Positions 8,048 through 16,284 of a DNA stretch of 42,297 nt are shown here, one piece after another. The notes beneath the pieces were generated by a model. The model saw only the letters and a list, made by a program, of their open reading frames with translations. It ran no database searches and was not told the DNA's origin. The DNA is taken from the NCBI GenBank assembly GCA_052388455.1, contig JBQTIA010000017.1, positions 1-42,297 of the forward strand, written 5' to 3'. Position numbers and translations under genes: made by a program. Position 1 is the first letter of the stretch; each line of letters begins with the position of its first letter. The DNA comes from CAZSNH01 sp052388455 (GTDB lineage Bacteria > Pseudomonadota > Alphaproteobacteria > Rhizobiales > Hyphomicrobiaceae).

Positions 8048-8987
8048 CGCTGCGGCGGTCCTTGAGGATGCCGGCTGCAATCGACTGCGGTCCTGCGGTC
8101 CAGGCCATCGACACGAGGCGCGCGAACTCCAGGAAGTCGAGCTTGCGCGGACTGGTTGCCCGCCACACCAGACCGACGCTGCGCGCGGGTTCGGGATCGG
8201 CGAAGCGTACCAGCGTCAGCTCGCGGCCCCTGACCTCCATCCCGACACTCATCTCCGGAAGCAGGGTGATGCCGAACCCCGCCGACACCATCTCGACGAT
8301 GGTGGAGAGGCTGGAGGCGCCGAAGGTGTTGACCATGTTGACCTGCTGCAGCGTGCAGTAGGTCAGCGCCTGATCGCGCAGGCAGTGGCCTTCCTCGAGC
8401 AGCAGCAGGCGCTCCTTTTCGATCAGCTCCTTGGTCGCACGCACGCGCCCGGTCAGCTTCTTGTCGCGGGGAATGGCCAGGAAAAAGCGGTCCTGGAAGA
8501 TTTTATGCTCTTCGAGGTCCCCGTGCTTGATCGGCAAGGCGAGCAGCAGCAGGTCGAGCTTGCCTTCGACCAGTTCGTCGGTGAGCGGCTTGGTCTGCGT
8601 CTCGCGGACGTGCAGTTCGAGGTTGGGATACGACTCGCGCAGGATCGGCAGCAGAGGTGGCAGCATGTAGGGCGCGATCGAGGGGATGACGCCGAGCCGC
8701 AGCGGGCCGGTCAGGAGCTGGCTGGTCTGCTGAGCATAGGCGACGAGATCGCGGACATCGCCGAGGATGCGCGTCGACCGACTGGCGATTTCCTGTCCCT
8801 TGTCGGTCAGTTGCACGCCCGTACGGGTGCGCTCGACGAGCAGTATACCGAGGCTCTGCTCCAATTCGTGGATTTGCATGGACAGCGCCGGCTGCGTCAC
8901 CGAGCAGACCTCGGCCGCGCGGCCGAAGTGGCGCTCGCGGGCCAACGCGTCGAAGTATTTCAACTGTTTGAGCGTCACGTGCGCCAT
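8028..8987 (-). CDS. oxyR: hydrogen-peroxide sensor OxyR (LysR family)
   Basis: The 319-aa LysR-type regulator has a winged HTH at about residues 3-62 (FGRAAEVCSVTQPALSMQIH) and a periplasmic-binding-like sensor domain. The redox pair is clear: EEGHCLRDQALTYC puts Cys202 and Cys211 in the same context as Cys199/Cys208 of E. coli OxyR. It should therefore activate peroxide-defence genes when oxidised. I chose ATG 8987; an in-frame GTG two codons upstream is also possible. No ahpC, katG or other usual target is adjacent. The 3' end overlaps the DUF882 gene, so the two convergent transcripts share 20 bp. Confidence 0.93.
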   Translation of the reverse strand: MAHVTLKQLKYFDALARERHFGRAAEVCSVTQPALSMQIHELEQSLGILLVERTRTGVQLTDKGQEIASRSTRILGDVRDLVAYAQQTSQLLTGPLRLGVIPSIAPYMLPPLLPILRESYPNLELHVRETQTKPLTDELVEGKLDLLLLALPIKHGDLEEHKIFQDRFFLAIPRDKKLTGRVRATKELIEKERLLLLEEGHCLRDQALTYCTLQQVNMVNTFGASSLSTIVEMVSAGFGITLLPEMSVGMEVRGRELTLVRFADPEPARSVGLVWRATSPRKLDFLEFARLVSMAWTAGPQSIAAGILKDRRSVTAPSS

Positions 8988-9156
8988 AAGCACGCCTGAT
9001 CAACGGAGTAATGAATTACGATTAGTACTTATTCGCAATCGAGTCTAGGTTCCTGAGTAACAGAGGAAGCCAAACGCTTCCCGCTCAGTCTGGCCCCGCC
9101 ATTCTGGCCGCCGCAATCGAAACACGGCAGGTCCGGCCGCAAGTCCGGCCCGTCGT

Positions 9157-9196
9157 GAGCACCTCGTACCGAACGCCGAATCGGTACGGGGTGCTC
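9157..9196 (-). terminator. long hairpin downstream of gapR
   Basis: Two 16-base arms, GAGCACCTCGTACCGA (9157-9172) and TCGGTACGGGGTGCTC (9181-9196), pair with one mismatch/wobble around an 8-base loop. The structure lies 26 bp past the gapR stop codon on the minus strand. No T-tract follows it, so it may act as a Rho-dependent or processing hairpin, or be a palindromic repeat unit. Confidence 0.55.
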
Positions 9197-9221
9197 CATT
9201 GCGTCTCGGCGCCGCCGAGGG

Positions 9222-9518
9222 CTATTCCGCTGCTTCGAGATGGGCGTGAGCGGCCCCGTCGCCGAGCACGGGATCGAGCATGCCGAGGGCATGCAGATAG
9301 ACCTCCAGCACGGTCGTTTCTTCCTGCCGCTCGGCGTTGCTCTTCTTGCGAAGCCGCACGACCTGTCGCAGCACCTTGATGTCGAAACCGACCGCCTTGG
9401 CCTCCGCGTACTTGTCGCGGATGTCTCCGGCCAGCGCCTTTTTTTCCTCCTCCAACCGCTCGATCTGCTCGACGAGCTGACGGAGCTGCTTCTGTGCGGA
9501 AACCTGAAGCGTCGACAT
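9222..9518 (-). CDS. gapR: GapR-like DNA-binding protein (DUF2312)
   Basis: The 98-aa product is highly charged and helical. It carries the DUF2312 signature: IERLEEEKKAL, then YAEAKAVGFDIKVLRQVVRL and RQEETTVLEVYLHALG. In Caulobacter this family is GapR, a nucleoid protein that clamps overtwisted AT-rich DNA ahead of replication and transcription forks. Residues about 8-30 form a coiled coil and about 33-60 the DNA-contacting region. The ATG has AGGGGG six bases upstream. It lies 195 bp after the DUF1244 gene on the same strand and ahead of oxyR. The family assignment is firm; the symbol is transferred by homology. Confidence 0.88.
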   Translation of the reverse strand: MSTLQVSAQKQLRQLVEQIERLEEEKKALAGDIRDKYAEAKAVGFDIKVLRQVVRLRKKSNAERQEETTVLEVYLHALGMLDPVLGDGAAHAHLEAAE

Positions 9519-9713
9519 GCACTACCCCCTGAACGGACTGAAGATGTGGATTGGAAGCTGATCGGCGACGCGCGACAGGCCGTGGCGTCTTGCGGATCAC
9601 ACCGCAGCGCCCTCGTGACAACGCTAGCCGCCGCCGCGCCGCCCGAGCAAGGCATCGTGCAGCGTCATCCCGCGTTTTGTCATTTGTCCCCAGAGGGTAG
9701 CCATACGGCTTGA

Positions 9714-10022
9714 CTAGTGATCTTTCGGACGCGCCGCGTCGAAGGCGGCTTTCTGCGCGCCGCTCGCCTCGCGCTGGTGCTTGGCCTGCCATTCGGAATA
9801 CGGCTCGCCGTAAACGATGGCGCGCGCCGCGTCCTTCGAGAGATCGATGCCTTTTGCCCGGGCCGCGTCCTGATACCAGTTGGCGAGGCAATTCCGGCAG
9901 AATCCGGCGAGGGTCATGAGATCGATGTTCTGCACGTCCGTGCGTCCGCGCAGATGCTCGACCAGCCGGCGGTAGGCGGCGGCTTCAAGCTCGATGCGCG
10001 TCGAATCGTCGATGGGGGTCAT
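9714..10022 (-). CDS. DUF1244 domain protein
   Basis: The 102-aa product matches the DUF1244 signature throughout: RRLVEHLRGRTDVQNIDLM, then AGFCRNCLANWYQDAA and IVYGEPYSEWQ. The FCRNCL CxxC pair could bind a metal or be redox active. Function is unknown. Two starts are possible: ATG 10022, used here because it leaves a short gap after the upstream gene, or ATG 10049, which would overlap the amidohydrolase stop by 20 bp. It follows the amidohydrolase as the second gene of an operon. Confidence 0.88.
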   Translation of the reverse strand: MTPIDDSTRIELEAAAYRRLVEHLRGRTDVQNIDLMTLAGFCRNCLANWYQDAARAKGIDLSKDAARAIVYGEPYSEWQAKHQREASGAQKAAFDAARPKDH

Positions 10023-10029
10023 GTCCGTC

Positions 10030-10863
10030 TCACTCTGCGTAGGAGCCATGATGGGCGACCCGCGACAGCCGCGGCCGCAACTCGGGACAGGCGAGCATCT
10101 TGCCGACGATCCTCGCGAGGCGGTCCGACCACTCCGTGACGCCCGCTTCGGTCGCGATGAGATCCTGGCGGATCTCGACGATGGCGTGAGCAAGGCCACG
10201 CTCAGTCCCATGCTGCCACATCGTATCGCCCTTGAGGCGACCCGTGTAGGGCTCGTTGTCGCCAATGACCAGATGGCGCTCGGCGGAGAGTTCGGCGATC
10301 AGCGGTGCCGCCGCGCGATCGTCCCGGTCCCACAGAATACCGGCATGCCAAGGTCGCGGCTGGCCCTTCCACAGCCCGGTGAAGCTGTGGAGCGAGATCA
10401 GCATCGGCGGCGGACCGGAGCGTATGCAGTCGTCGATCAGCCCGTCGACCGCGCGGTGATAGGGCTCATAGTAGAGCCGCAGACGCCGCTCGCGCTCGGC
10501 CGCGTCGAGGTGGCGGTTGCCGGGAACGACGGCGCCGTCGGAGATGCGCATGATCAGCGTCGGATCGTCCCGGCCGCGATTGCAGTCGATCAGCAGCCGC
10601 GAGTAGCGGGTCAGCACGGCCGGAACGCCGAGGATGCCGGCCAGACGGCGTGTCACCGCTGCAGCCCCGATGTCGTAGGCGATATGCCTTTCGAACTCGG
10701 CCGGCGGCAGCCCGAGCGTGCCATAGGCGTTGGGCAGCGCGTTCGACGCATGATCGCAGAGCAGAACGAGACCGCGCGTTGCACTGCCCGACTCGATTTC
10801 GAACGCATCCTCGCACATGGGTGCGACAGTATGGTCCAAACCGTTCCGGGCGCTGTCGGGCAT
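10030..10863 (-). CDS. N-formylglutamate amidohydrolase family protein
   Basis: The 277-aa product belongs to the FGase family, zinc-dependent enzymes that release formate from N-formyl amino acids. Characteristic segments are VLLCDHASNALP near the N-terminus (metal-binding DH), IDCNRGRDDPTL at about 92-103, ISLHSFTG at about 156-163 and IVEIRQDLI at about 228-236. The start at 10863 is the only in-frame ATG that keeps the full N-terminus. No strong Shine-Dalgarno is seen there. It heads a likely operon with DUF1244 and is divergent from DUF1036-pyk. The true substrate is unproven, since family members outside hut operons often act on other compounds. Confidence 0.88.
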   Translation of the reverse strand: MPDSARNGLDHTVAPMCEDAFEIESGSATRGLVLLCDHASNALPNAYGTLGLPPAEFERHIAYDIGAAAVTRRLAGILGVPAVLTRYSRLLIDCNRGRDDPTLIMRISDGAVVPGNRHLDAAERERRLRLYYEPYHRAVDGLIDDCIRSGPPPMLISLHSFTGLWKGQPRPWHAGILWDRDDRAAAPLIAELSAERHLVIGDNEPYTGRLKGDTMWQHGTERGLAHAIVEIRQDLIATEAGVTEWSDRLARIVGKMLACPELRPRLSRVAHHGSYAE

Positions 10864-10868
10864 AAGCC

Positions 10869-10897
10869 AATATAGCGTCGCCGACCGGATCGCCCAA
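10869..10897 (-). promoter_or_regulatory. candidate promoter of the amidohydrolase operon
   Basis: On the minus strand, TTGGGC (10897-10892) and TATATT (10874-10869) are separated by 17 bp. The predicted transcription start falls at the ATG of the gene at 10863, so this may be another leaderless or near-leaderless transcript. The -35 match is modest. Confidence 0.4.
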
Positions 10898-11113
10898 GCG
10901 GGCTGGCCGACGTGTCGCTCCGAGCGCCGAATTCGCTTGCGATCAGAGCCCCTTGCAACCCCGCCGACTGGCGTTTCGTCATCCTCAATGCCGCCCGATT
11001 CCTTGCCGAGAGAAGTGTCGTCGCACCGTCCGGTCCGCGGGCGCCGCTCCGCGGGCGCCGACGGCCGGCGTCGGGTGCGAGGCTGGGGGACGAAGCCGCG
11101 GGGGTGGACGCGA

Positions 11114-11566
11114 ATGCGCGACGCAACATCGATCCGACGACCAATCATGGGATTGTTCGTCGCCGCCGTTCTGCCGGTCGCAACGGCCGGCGCGGCGCGA
11201 GCCGACCTCAAGCTCTGCAATTCGACGCCGAGCCGGGTCGGCGTCTCGATCGGCTACCAGGATGCCAACGGCTGGGCCACCGAGGGCTGGTGGAACATCG
11301 CCTCGCAGACCTGCGAGACGCTGCTCAAGGGCGCGGTGCCAAGCCGTTTCATCTATGTCCACGCGGTCGATTACGACCGTGGCGGCGAGTGGGCCGGCGG
11401 CAACAAGATGTGCACGGCCGACAAGTCGTTTGCGATCCGGGGGGTTCAGGACTGCCCCAAACGCGGCTATAAGCCGACCGGATTTTTCGAGGTGGACACG
11501 GGCGAAGCCGAGGAGTGGACCATCCGCCTCACGGATCCCGAGGATGGAGCCAAGAAGGCACAATGA
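11114..11566 (+). CDS. DUF1036 secreted protein
   Basis: The 150-aa product has a signal peptide (about 10-29, ending ARA). A DUF1036 domain covers the rest: LKLCNSTPSRVGVSIGY, WWNIASQTCETLLKG, YVHAVDYDRGGEW, MCTADKSFAIRG and KRGYKPTGFFEVDTGE. Four conserved Cys suggest two disulfides in the periplasm. The start at 11114 fits the signal peptide; ATG 11147 would shorten it. Its stop codon overlaps the pyk start in ATGA, so pyk translation is probably coupled to it. The function of DUF1036 is unknown, and its link to glycolysis is only positional. Confidence 0.88.
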   Translation: MRDATSIRRPIMGLFVAAVLPVATAGAARADLKLCNSTPSRVGVSIGYQDANGWATEGWWNIASQTCETLLKGAVPSRFIYVHAVDYDRGGEWAGGNKMCTADKSFAIRGVQDCPKRGYKPTGFFEVDTGEAEEWTIRLTDPEDGAKKAQ

Positions 11567-13071
11567 GACGTTACCGGCGGGTCAAGATCGTCGCCACGCT
11601 CGGACCCGCAACCTCCGCACCAGAAATGGTCGAGCGGCTGGTCATTGCGGGCGTAGACGTATTCCGCATCAACATGAGCCACGCCAGCCACGCCACGGCG
11701 AAAGAACTCTATACGACCGTACGTGAGGTGGCGGACAAGCATCGCCACCCGATCGGCATCCTGTTCGATCTTCAGGGACCGAAGTTCCGCGTCGGCGAAT
11801 TTTCGAGCGGCCGGGTGTTCGTCAATTCGGGCGCCACATTCCGCTTCGACCGCAACGAGAAGAGCGGGGCGACGGACCGCGTGTTCCTGCCGCATCCCCA
11901 GATCTTCGATGCCGTCAAGGAAGGCGACACGCTGCTGCTCGACGACGGCAAGCTGAAAATGCGCGTCACCGATCGATCGAAGGGCGTCATCGCCGCCGAG
12001 GTGCTGACCGGCGGCGCACTGTCGAGCCGCAAGGGCCTCAGCCTGCCCGATACGGTCCTCCCGATCAGTCCCCTGACCGAGAAAGACCGCGCCGATCTCG
12101 ACTGTGCGCTGGCGCTCGGCGCCGACTGGATCGCTCTGTCGTTCGTGCAGCGCCGCGAGGACGTGGAAGAAGCCAAGGCGATCATCGGGACGCGCGCGGC
12201 CCTGCTGGCCAAGATCGAACGGCCAAGCGCGGTCGACGATCTCGACGGCATCATTGCGGCCGGCGACGGATTCATGGTGGCGCGCGGCGATCTCGGCGTC
12301 GAGATGCCGGTCGAGCGCGTGCCGGGCTTGCAGAAGGACATCACGCGCCGCGCGCGGGCCGCCGGCAAGCCGGTGGTCATCGCCACCCAGATGCTCGAAA
12401 GCATGATCACCGCGCCGGTGCCGACGCGCGCTGAAGTGTCCGACGTGGCCACCGCCGTCTTCGACGGCGCCGACGCCGTGATGCTCTCCGCCGAGTCCGC
12501 CGTCGGCCAGTATCCGATCGAGGCCATCCAGGTGATGGACCGCATCGCGCGCGAGGTCGAGGGAGACCGCAGCTACGACGCCTTCGTGCACGCGACGCAG
12601 CTTTTCCCGCAGCCGACCGGCGCCGACGCCATTGCCGCAGCGGCCGACGCCATCGCCCGCACGGTCAAGGTGGCGGCGATCCTTTGCTACACGGCGACGG
12701 GTTCCACCGCGGCGCGGGTCGCCCGCGAACGGCCGAATCTGCCGGTGATCGGACTGACCCCCGTCGCCGAGACCGCCCAGCGCCTGGCGCTCGTGTGGGG
12801 CATCCAGACGGTGCTGACCAACGATCCCGAAGACCTGTCGGACATGGTGCGCAAAGCCTGCCGCATCGCCTTCGACGAGGGCTGGGTGCGGCCGGGCGAG
12901 GGCGTCGTCATCACCTGCGGCGTGCCGCTCGGCTCGCCGGGCGCCACCAACATGATCCGTCTGGCGTTCGTCGACGAGCTGGGCCTTCCCGACGGCCACA
13001 CGCCCGGCGAGCTTCCGATCGGCGGCATCAAGCTCGCCGCCCGCCCGAAACACCGCAACGGGAAGCGGTGA
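11563..13071 (+). CDS. pyk: pyruvate kinase
   Basis: This 502-aa enzyme converts phosphoenolpyruvate and ADP to pyruvate and ATP in the cytoplasm. The (beta/alpha)8 core starts at RRVKIVATLGPAT, with NMSHASH and DLQGPKFRVG following. The active-site segment MVARGDLGVEMP and the IATQMLESM signature with its downstream DVATAVFDGADAVMLS are intact. The C-terminal domain carries FDEGWVRPGEGVVITCG. The start at 11563 has AAGAAGG upstream and forms the ATGA overlap with DUF1036. The length is close to the usual 470-500 aa. Confidence 0.97.
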   Translation: MRRYRRVKIVATLGPATSAPEMVERLVIAGVDVFRINMSHASHATAKELYTTVREVADKHRHPIGILFDLQGPKFRVGEFSSGRVFVNSGATFRFDRNEKSGATDRVFLPHPQIFDAVKEGDTLLLDDGKLKMRVTDRSKGVIAAEVLTGGALSSRKGLSLPDTVLPISPLTEKDRADLDCALALGADWIALSFVQRREDVEEAKAIIGTRAALLAKIERPSAVDDLDGIIAAGDGFMVARGDLGVEMPVERVPGLQKDITRRARAAGKPVVIATQMLESMITAPVPTRAEVSDVATAVFDGADAVMLSAESAVGQYPIEAIQVMDRIAREVEGDRSYDAFVHATQLFPQPTGADAIAAAADAIARTVKVAAILCYTATGSTAARVARERPNLPVIGLTPVAETAQRLALVWGIQTVLTNDPEDLSDMVRKACRIAFDEGWVRPGEGVVITCGVPLGSPGATNMIRLAFVDELGLPDGHTPGELPIGGIKLAARPKHRNGKR

Positions 13072-13167
13072 GCAGGGCGTCAGAGCACCCGCGTCATCGG
13101 CGCTTTCGTCTCACGTCGCGACTTGTTAGAACGCGCCACGAAGCGAACGCAAAGAAAGACACGAGCG

Positions 13168-16100
13168 ATGACCAAGACCCCGGGCGGCAAGGCGGACAAG
13201 GCTGCCGAAGGGCGCGACTGGAGTGCAACTCTCTTCCTGCCGAAGACGGACTTCCCGATGAAGGCCGGACTGCCGGAGCTGGAGCCGCGGCTTCTGAAGC
13301 GCTGGTCGGAGATCGGCCTCTACGAACGGCTGCGCGAGACCTCCGCGGGCCGCGCCAAGTTCGTGCTGCACGACGGCCCGCCCTACGCCAACGGCAACAT
13401 CCACATCGGGCACGCGCTCAATAAGATCCTCAAGGATCTCGTCGTCAAATCGCAGCAGATGCTCGGCCACGACAGCAACTACGTGCCGGGCTGGGACTGC
13501 CACGGCCTGCCGATCGAATGGAAGATCGAGGAGCAGTATCGCGCCAAGGGCAAAAACAAGGACGAGGTTCCGGTCAACGAATTCCGCCGCGAGTGCCGCG
13601 AGTTCGCCGCCAAGTGGCTCGACGTGCAGCGCGAGGAGTTCAAGCGCCTCGGCGTCGTCGGCGACTGGGACAACCCCTATTCGACGATGGCCTTCCGCGC
13701 CGAAGCCATCATCGCCCGCGAGCTGATGACATTCGCCGAGAACGGCCTGCTCTATCGCGGATCGAAGCCGGTGATGTGGAGCGTCGTCGAGAAGACCGCA
13801 CTCGCGGAAGCGGAGGTCGAATACCAAGATTACCAGAGCGATCAGGTGTGGGTGAAGTTTCCGGTGCGCGAGGCGCCACCCACCTTTCCGAAGGGAACAT
13901 CCATCGTCATCTGGACCACAACGCCATGGACGCTACCCGGCAATCGAGCTGTCAGCTTTTCGTCGCGAATTGAGTACGGCCTATTCAAAGTCACAGCAGC
14001 ACCGGAAAACAACTGGGCAAAGGTCGGCGATCACTTCGTGCTGGCCAAGAAACTTGCCGACGAAGTCCGAAAAGCGGCGAAGGTCGAGAGCTTGGAGGAG
14101 GTCACCAGCAACGTCGGTGATCTCAAGCTGGCAAAAATAGTTTGCAACCACCCGCTCGCGTCGCTCGGCTACGACTTCCCCGTCCCCCTGCTCGACGGGG
14201 ATCATGTCACCGACGACACCGGCACCGGCTTCGTACACACGGCACCCGGGCACGGCGCGGATGACTACAACATCTGGACGGCGAACCAGAAATCGCTGCG
14301 CGACCGCGGCATCGACACCGACATCCCCTTCACCGTCGACGCCGATGGCGTGCTGACGTCTGCCGCGCCGGGCTTCACCGGCAAGCGAGTGCTGAAAGAA
14401 AACGGCGACAAGGGCGACGCCAACGATGCTGTCATCAAGGCGCTGGCGGAGGCCGGCAACATCATCGCGCGCAGTCGACTCAAGCACCAATACCCGCACT
14501 CGTGGCGCTCGAAGAAGCCAGTCATCTTCCGCAACACGCCGCAATGGTTCATCGCCATGGACAAGGCTTTTGCCGTGGTGTCTGAGACACGCCTCCGGCG
14601 TGACGGGTCTGACACCCTGCGACAGGTAGCCCTCTCTGAAATCAAACGCACCGAATGGGTGCCGCCGACCGGCGAGAACCGCATCAACGGCATGATCGCC
14701 AACCGGCCCGATTGGGTGGTGTCGCGCCAGCGCGCCTGGGGCGTGCCGATCACCGTGTTCCGCCACATCGACACCGACGACATCATCCCCGGCCCCGACT
14801 TCGGAAAGTCGGACGAGTTGATCCGGCGCATCGAAACCGCCTTCGCCGAGAAAGGCGCCGACGTGTGGTTCGAGCCCGGCGCCAAGGAGCGATTCCTGAA
14901 GGGCCTCGTGCCCGACGCCCAGCTCGATAAATGGGAGCAGGTCCGCGACGTGCTCGACGTCTGGTTCGACAGCGGTTCGACGCACGCCTTCGTGCTGGAG
15001 GACGCCGATACGTTCCCCGGACTGGCCGGCATTCAGCGCGTGCACGAGGGCGGAGTCCTGCCCGGGCATAGCCCGGTTTCACCGGGACAGGCGGGCAAGC
15101 AATACGACCGCGTGATGTACCTCGAAGGCTCCGACCAGCACCGCGGATGGTTCCATTCCTCGCTGCTCGAGTCCTGCGGCACACGCGGCCGCGCGCCCTA
15201 CGACGTGGTGCTCACCCACGGCTTCATCCTCGATGAAAAGGGTGAGGACAAAATGTCGAAATCGAAGGGCAACGTGCTCTCGCCGCAGGACGTGATGAAG
15301 ACATCCGGCGCCGACATCCTGCGCCTGTGGGTCGCCTCGTCGGATACCGTCAACGACATCCGCTTCGGACCGGCGATCCTGCAAGCCGCCGCCGATTCCT
15401 ATCGCAAGCTGCGCAATACGTTGCGCTGGATGCTCGGCGCGCTGGCGCACTTCGAGGACGACCACCGCATCCCCCGCAACGAGCTGCCCGAGCTGGAGCG
15501 GCTGATGCTGCACCGGCTCAGCGAGCTCGACGAGGAGATCCGCACAGCCTACACCGCCTTCGACTACCGGCAGGTGGTGACCGTGCTGTCTCAGTTCATG
15601 AACACGGACCTCTCCGCGTTCTATTTCGACATCCGCAAGGACACACTCTACTGCGAAGCCTATTCGAGCCCGAAGCGGCGCGCGGCGCTGACGGTGATCG
15701 ATCAGATTCTCGGGTGCGTGACGGCCTGGCTTGCTCCCATTCTGTCGTTCACGGCCGAGGAGACGTTCCTCGCGCGCTATCCGTCCGAGCGCGACAGCGT
15801 CCATCTGCATCCCTTCCCCGCTGTGCCGGCCGCATGGCGCGACGAGGCGCTGGCCGAAAAGTGGGAAAAGGTGCGCGGCGTGCGCCGCGTCGTCACCGGC
15901 GCGCTGGAACTGGAGCGGGCGGCGAAGCGCATCGGCGCCAGCCTCGAGGCGGCGCCCGAGGTCTACGTCACCGATGCCGCGACGCTCGAAGCGCTGACCG
16001 GTGTCGATCTCGCCGAGCTGTCGATCACCAGCGCCGCGACGCTGCTTCGCAAGGTGGCGCCGGATGGTGCCTTCACGCTGGCCGACGTGCCGGGCGTCGG

Positions 16101-16245
16101 CGTCGTGCCGAAGCTCGCGGCGGGCAGGAAATGCGCCCGCTCATGGCGCATCACCGAGGACGTGGGCAGCGACCCAGAGTTTCCCGATCTCTCCGCCCGC
16201 GACGCCGCGGCGGTCCGCGAGTGCGACGCGCGGGCACGCGGCTGA
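13168..16245 (+). CDS. ileS: isoleucyl-tRNA synthetase
   Basis: This 1025-aa class I synthetase charges tRNA-Ile. HIGH is at 79-82, KMSKS at 695-699, and the CP1 editing domain lies between (GYDFPVPLLDGDHVTDDTGTG region). The anticodon-binding domain is C-terminal. The final zinc-finger region is degenerate: GRKCARSWRITEDVGSDPEF then LSARD, where classical enzymes have two CxxC pairs. I recall the same loss in other Hyphomicrobiales IleS. Two short stretches encoded by palindromic DNA interrupt otherwise well-conserved sequence: one near residue 471-483, one near 631-642 just before MYLEGSDQHRGW. The ATG has only a weak Shine-Dalgarno. The vapBC module follows directly. Confidence 0.96.
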   Translation: MTKTPGGKADKAAEGRDWSATLFLPKTDFPMKAGLPELEPRLLKRWSEIGLYERLRETSAGRAKFVLHDGPPYANGNIHIGHALNKILKDLVVKSQQMLGHDSNYVPGWDCHGLPIEWKIEEQYRAKGKNKDEVPVNEFRRECREFAAKWLDVQREEFKRLGVVGDWDNPYSTMAFRAEAIIARELMTFAENGLLYRGSKPVMWSVVEKTALAEAEVEYQDYQSDQVWVKFPVREAPPTFPKGTSIVIWTTTPWTLPGNRAVSFSSRIEYGLFKVTAAPENNWAKVGDHFVLAKKLADEVRKAAKVESLEEVTSNVGDLKLAKIVCNHPLASLGYDFPVPLLDGDHVTDDTGTGFVHTAPGHGADDYNIWTANQKSLRDRGIDTDIPFTVDADGVLTSAAPGFTGKRVLKENGDKGDANDAVIKALAEAGNIIARSRLKHQYPHSWRSKKPVIFRNTPQWFIAMDKAFAVVSETRLRRDGSDTLRQVALSEIKRTEWVPPTGENRINGMIANRPDWVVSRQRAWGVPITVFRHIDTDDIIPGPDFGKSDELIRRIETAFAEKGADVWFEPGAKERFLKGLVPDAQLDKWEQVRDVLDVWFDSGSTHAFVLEDADTFPGLAGIQRVHEGGVLPGHSPVSPGQAGKQYDRVMYLEGSDQHRGWFHSSLLESCGTRGRAPYDVVLTHGFILDEKGEDKMSKSKGNVLSPQDVMKTSGADILRLWVASSDTVNDIRFGPAILQAAADSYRKLRNTLRWMLGALAHFEDDHRIPRNELPELERLMLHRLSELDEEIRTAYTAFDYRQVVTVLSQFMNTDLSAFYFDIRKDTLYCEAYSSPKRRAALTVIDQILGCVTAWLAPILSFTAEETFLARYPSERDSVHLHPFPAVPAAWRDEALAEKWEKVRGVRRVVTGALELERAAKRIGASLEAAPEVYVTDAATLEALTGVDLAELSITSAATLLRKVAPDGAFTLADVPGVGVVPKLAAGRKCARSWRITEDVGSDPEFPDLSARDAAAVRECDARARG
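14577..14616 (+). repeat. degenerate in-frame palindromic element in ileS
   Basis: Outer arms GGTGTC and GACACC match the ends of the 27-bp palindrome found in mutL and uvrB. Inside, AGAC pairs with GTCT and ACGCC with GGCGT around the loop TCC, with unpaired TG and GACGG. It encodes roughly VSETRLRRDGSDT in a variable surface stretch of IleS. It looks like a longer or decayed relative of that element. The relationship is inferred from the shared ends and the TCC loop. Confidence 0.5.
15057..15091 (+). repeat. GC-rich palindromic insertion in ileS
   Basis: CCGGGC-ATA-GCCCGG (15062-15076) overlaps CCCGGT-TTC-ACCGGG (15072-15086). An outer CCTG/CAGG pair (15057-15060 and 15088-15091) encloses them. 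The DNA is in frame and encodes part of GGVLPGHSPVSPGQAGKQ, a stretch absent from the usual IleS sequence as I remember it. It is a different sequence from the GTGTCAGAC palindromes. Confidence 0.5.
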
Positions 16246-16247
16246 AA

Positions 16248-16284
16248 TTGACCGGAACCGGCGTTTGCACTACACTGTAGTGCA
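16248..16284 (+). promoter_or_regulatory. vapBC promoter and 19-bp operator; predicted leaderless
   Basis: TTGACC (16248-16253) and TACACT (16271-16276) have 17-bp spacing. A perfect 9-1-9 palindrome, TGCACTACA-C-TGTAGTGCA (16266-16284), covers the -10 and ends on the A of the antitoxin ATG. The predicted start of transcription is 16283/16284, so the mRNA should lack a leader. No Shine-Dalgarno precedes the ATG. A ribbon-helix-helix antitoxin bound to the palindrome would occlude the -10. The motifs are seen; the regulation is inferred. Confidence 0.78.

Noticed and set aside
8988..9100. OxyR-binding site and a divergent peroxide-defence gene upstream of oxyR
   Set aside because: The region is AT-richer, but no clear ATAG-type repeated half sites are seen and the next gene upstream is gapR on the same strand.
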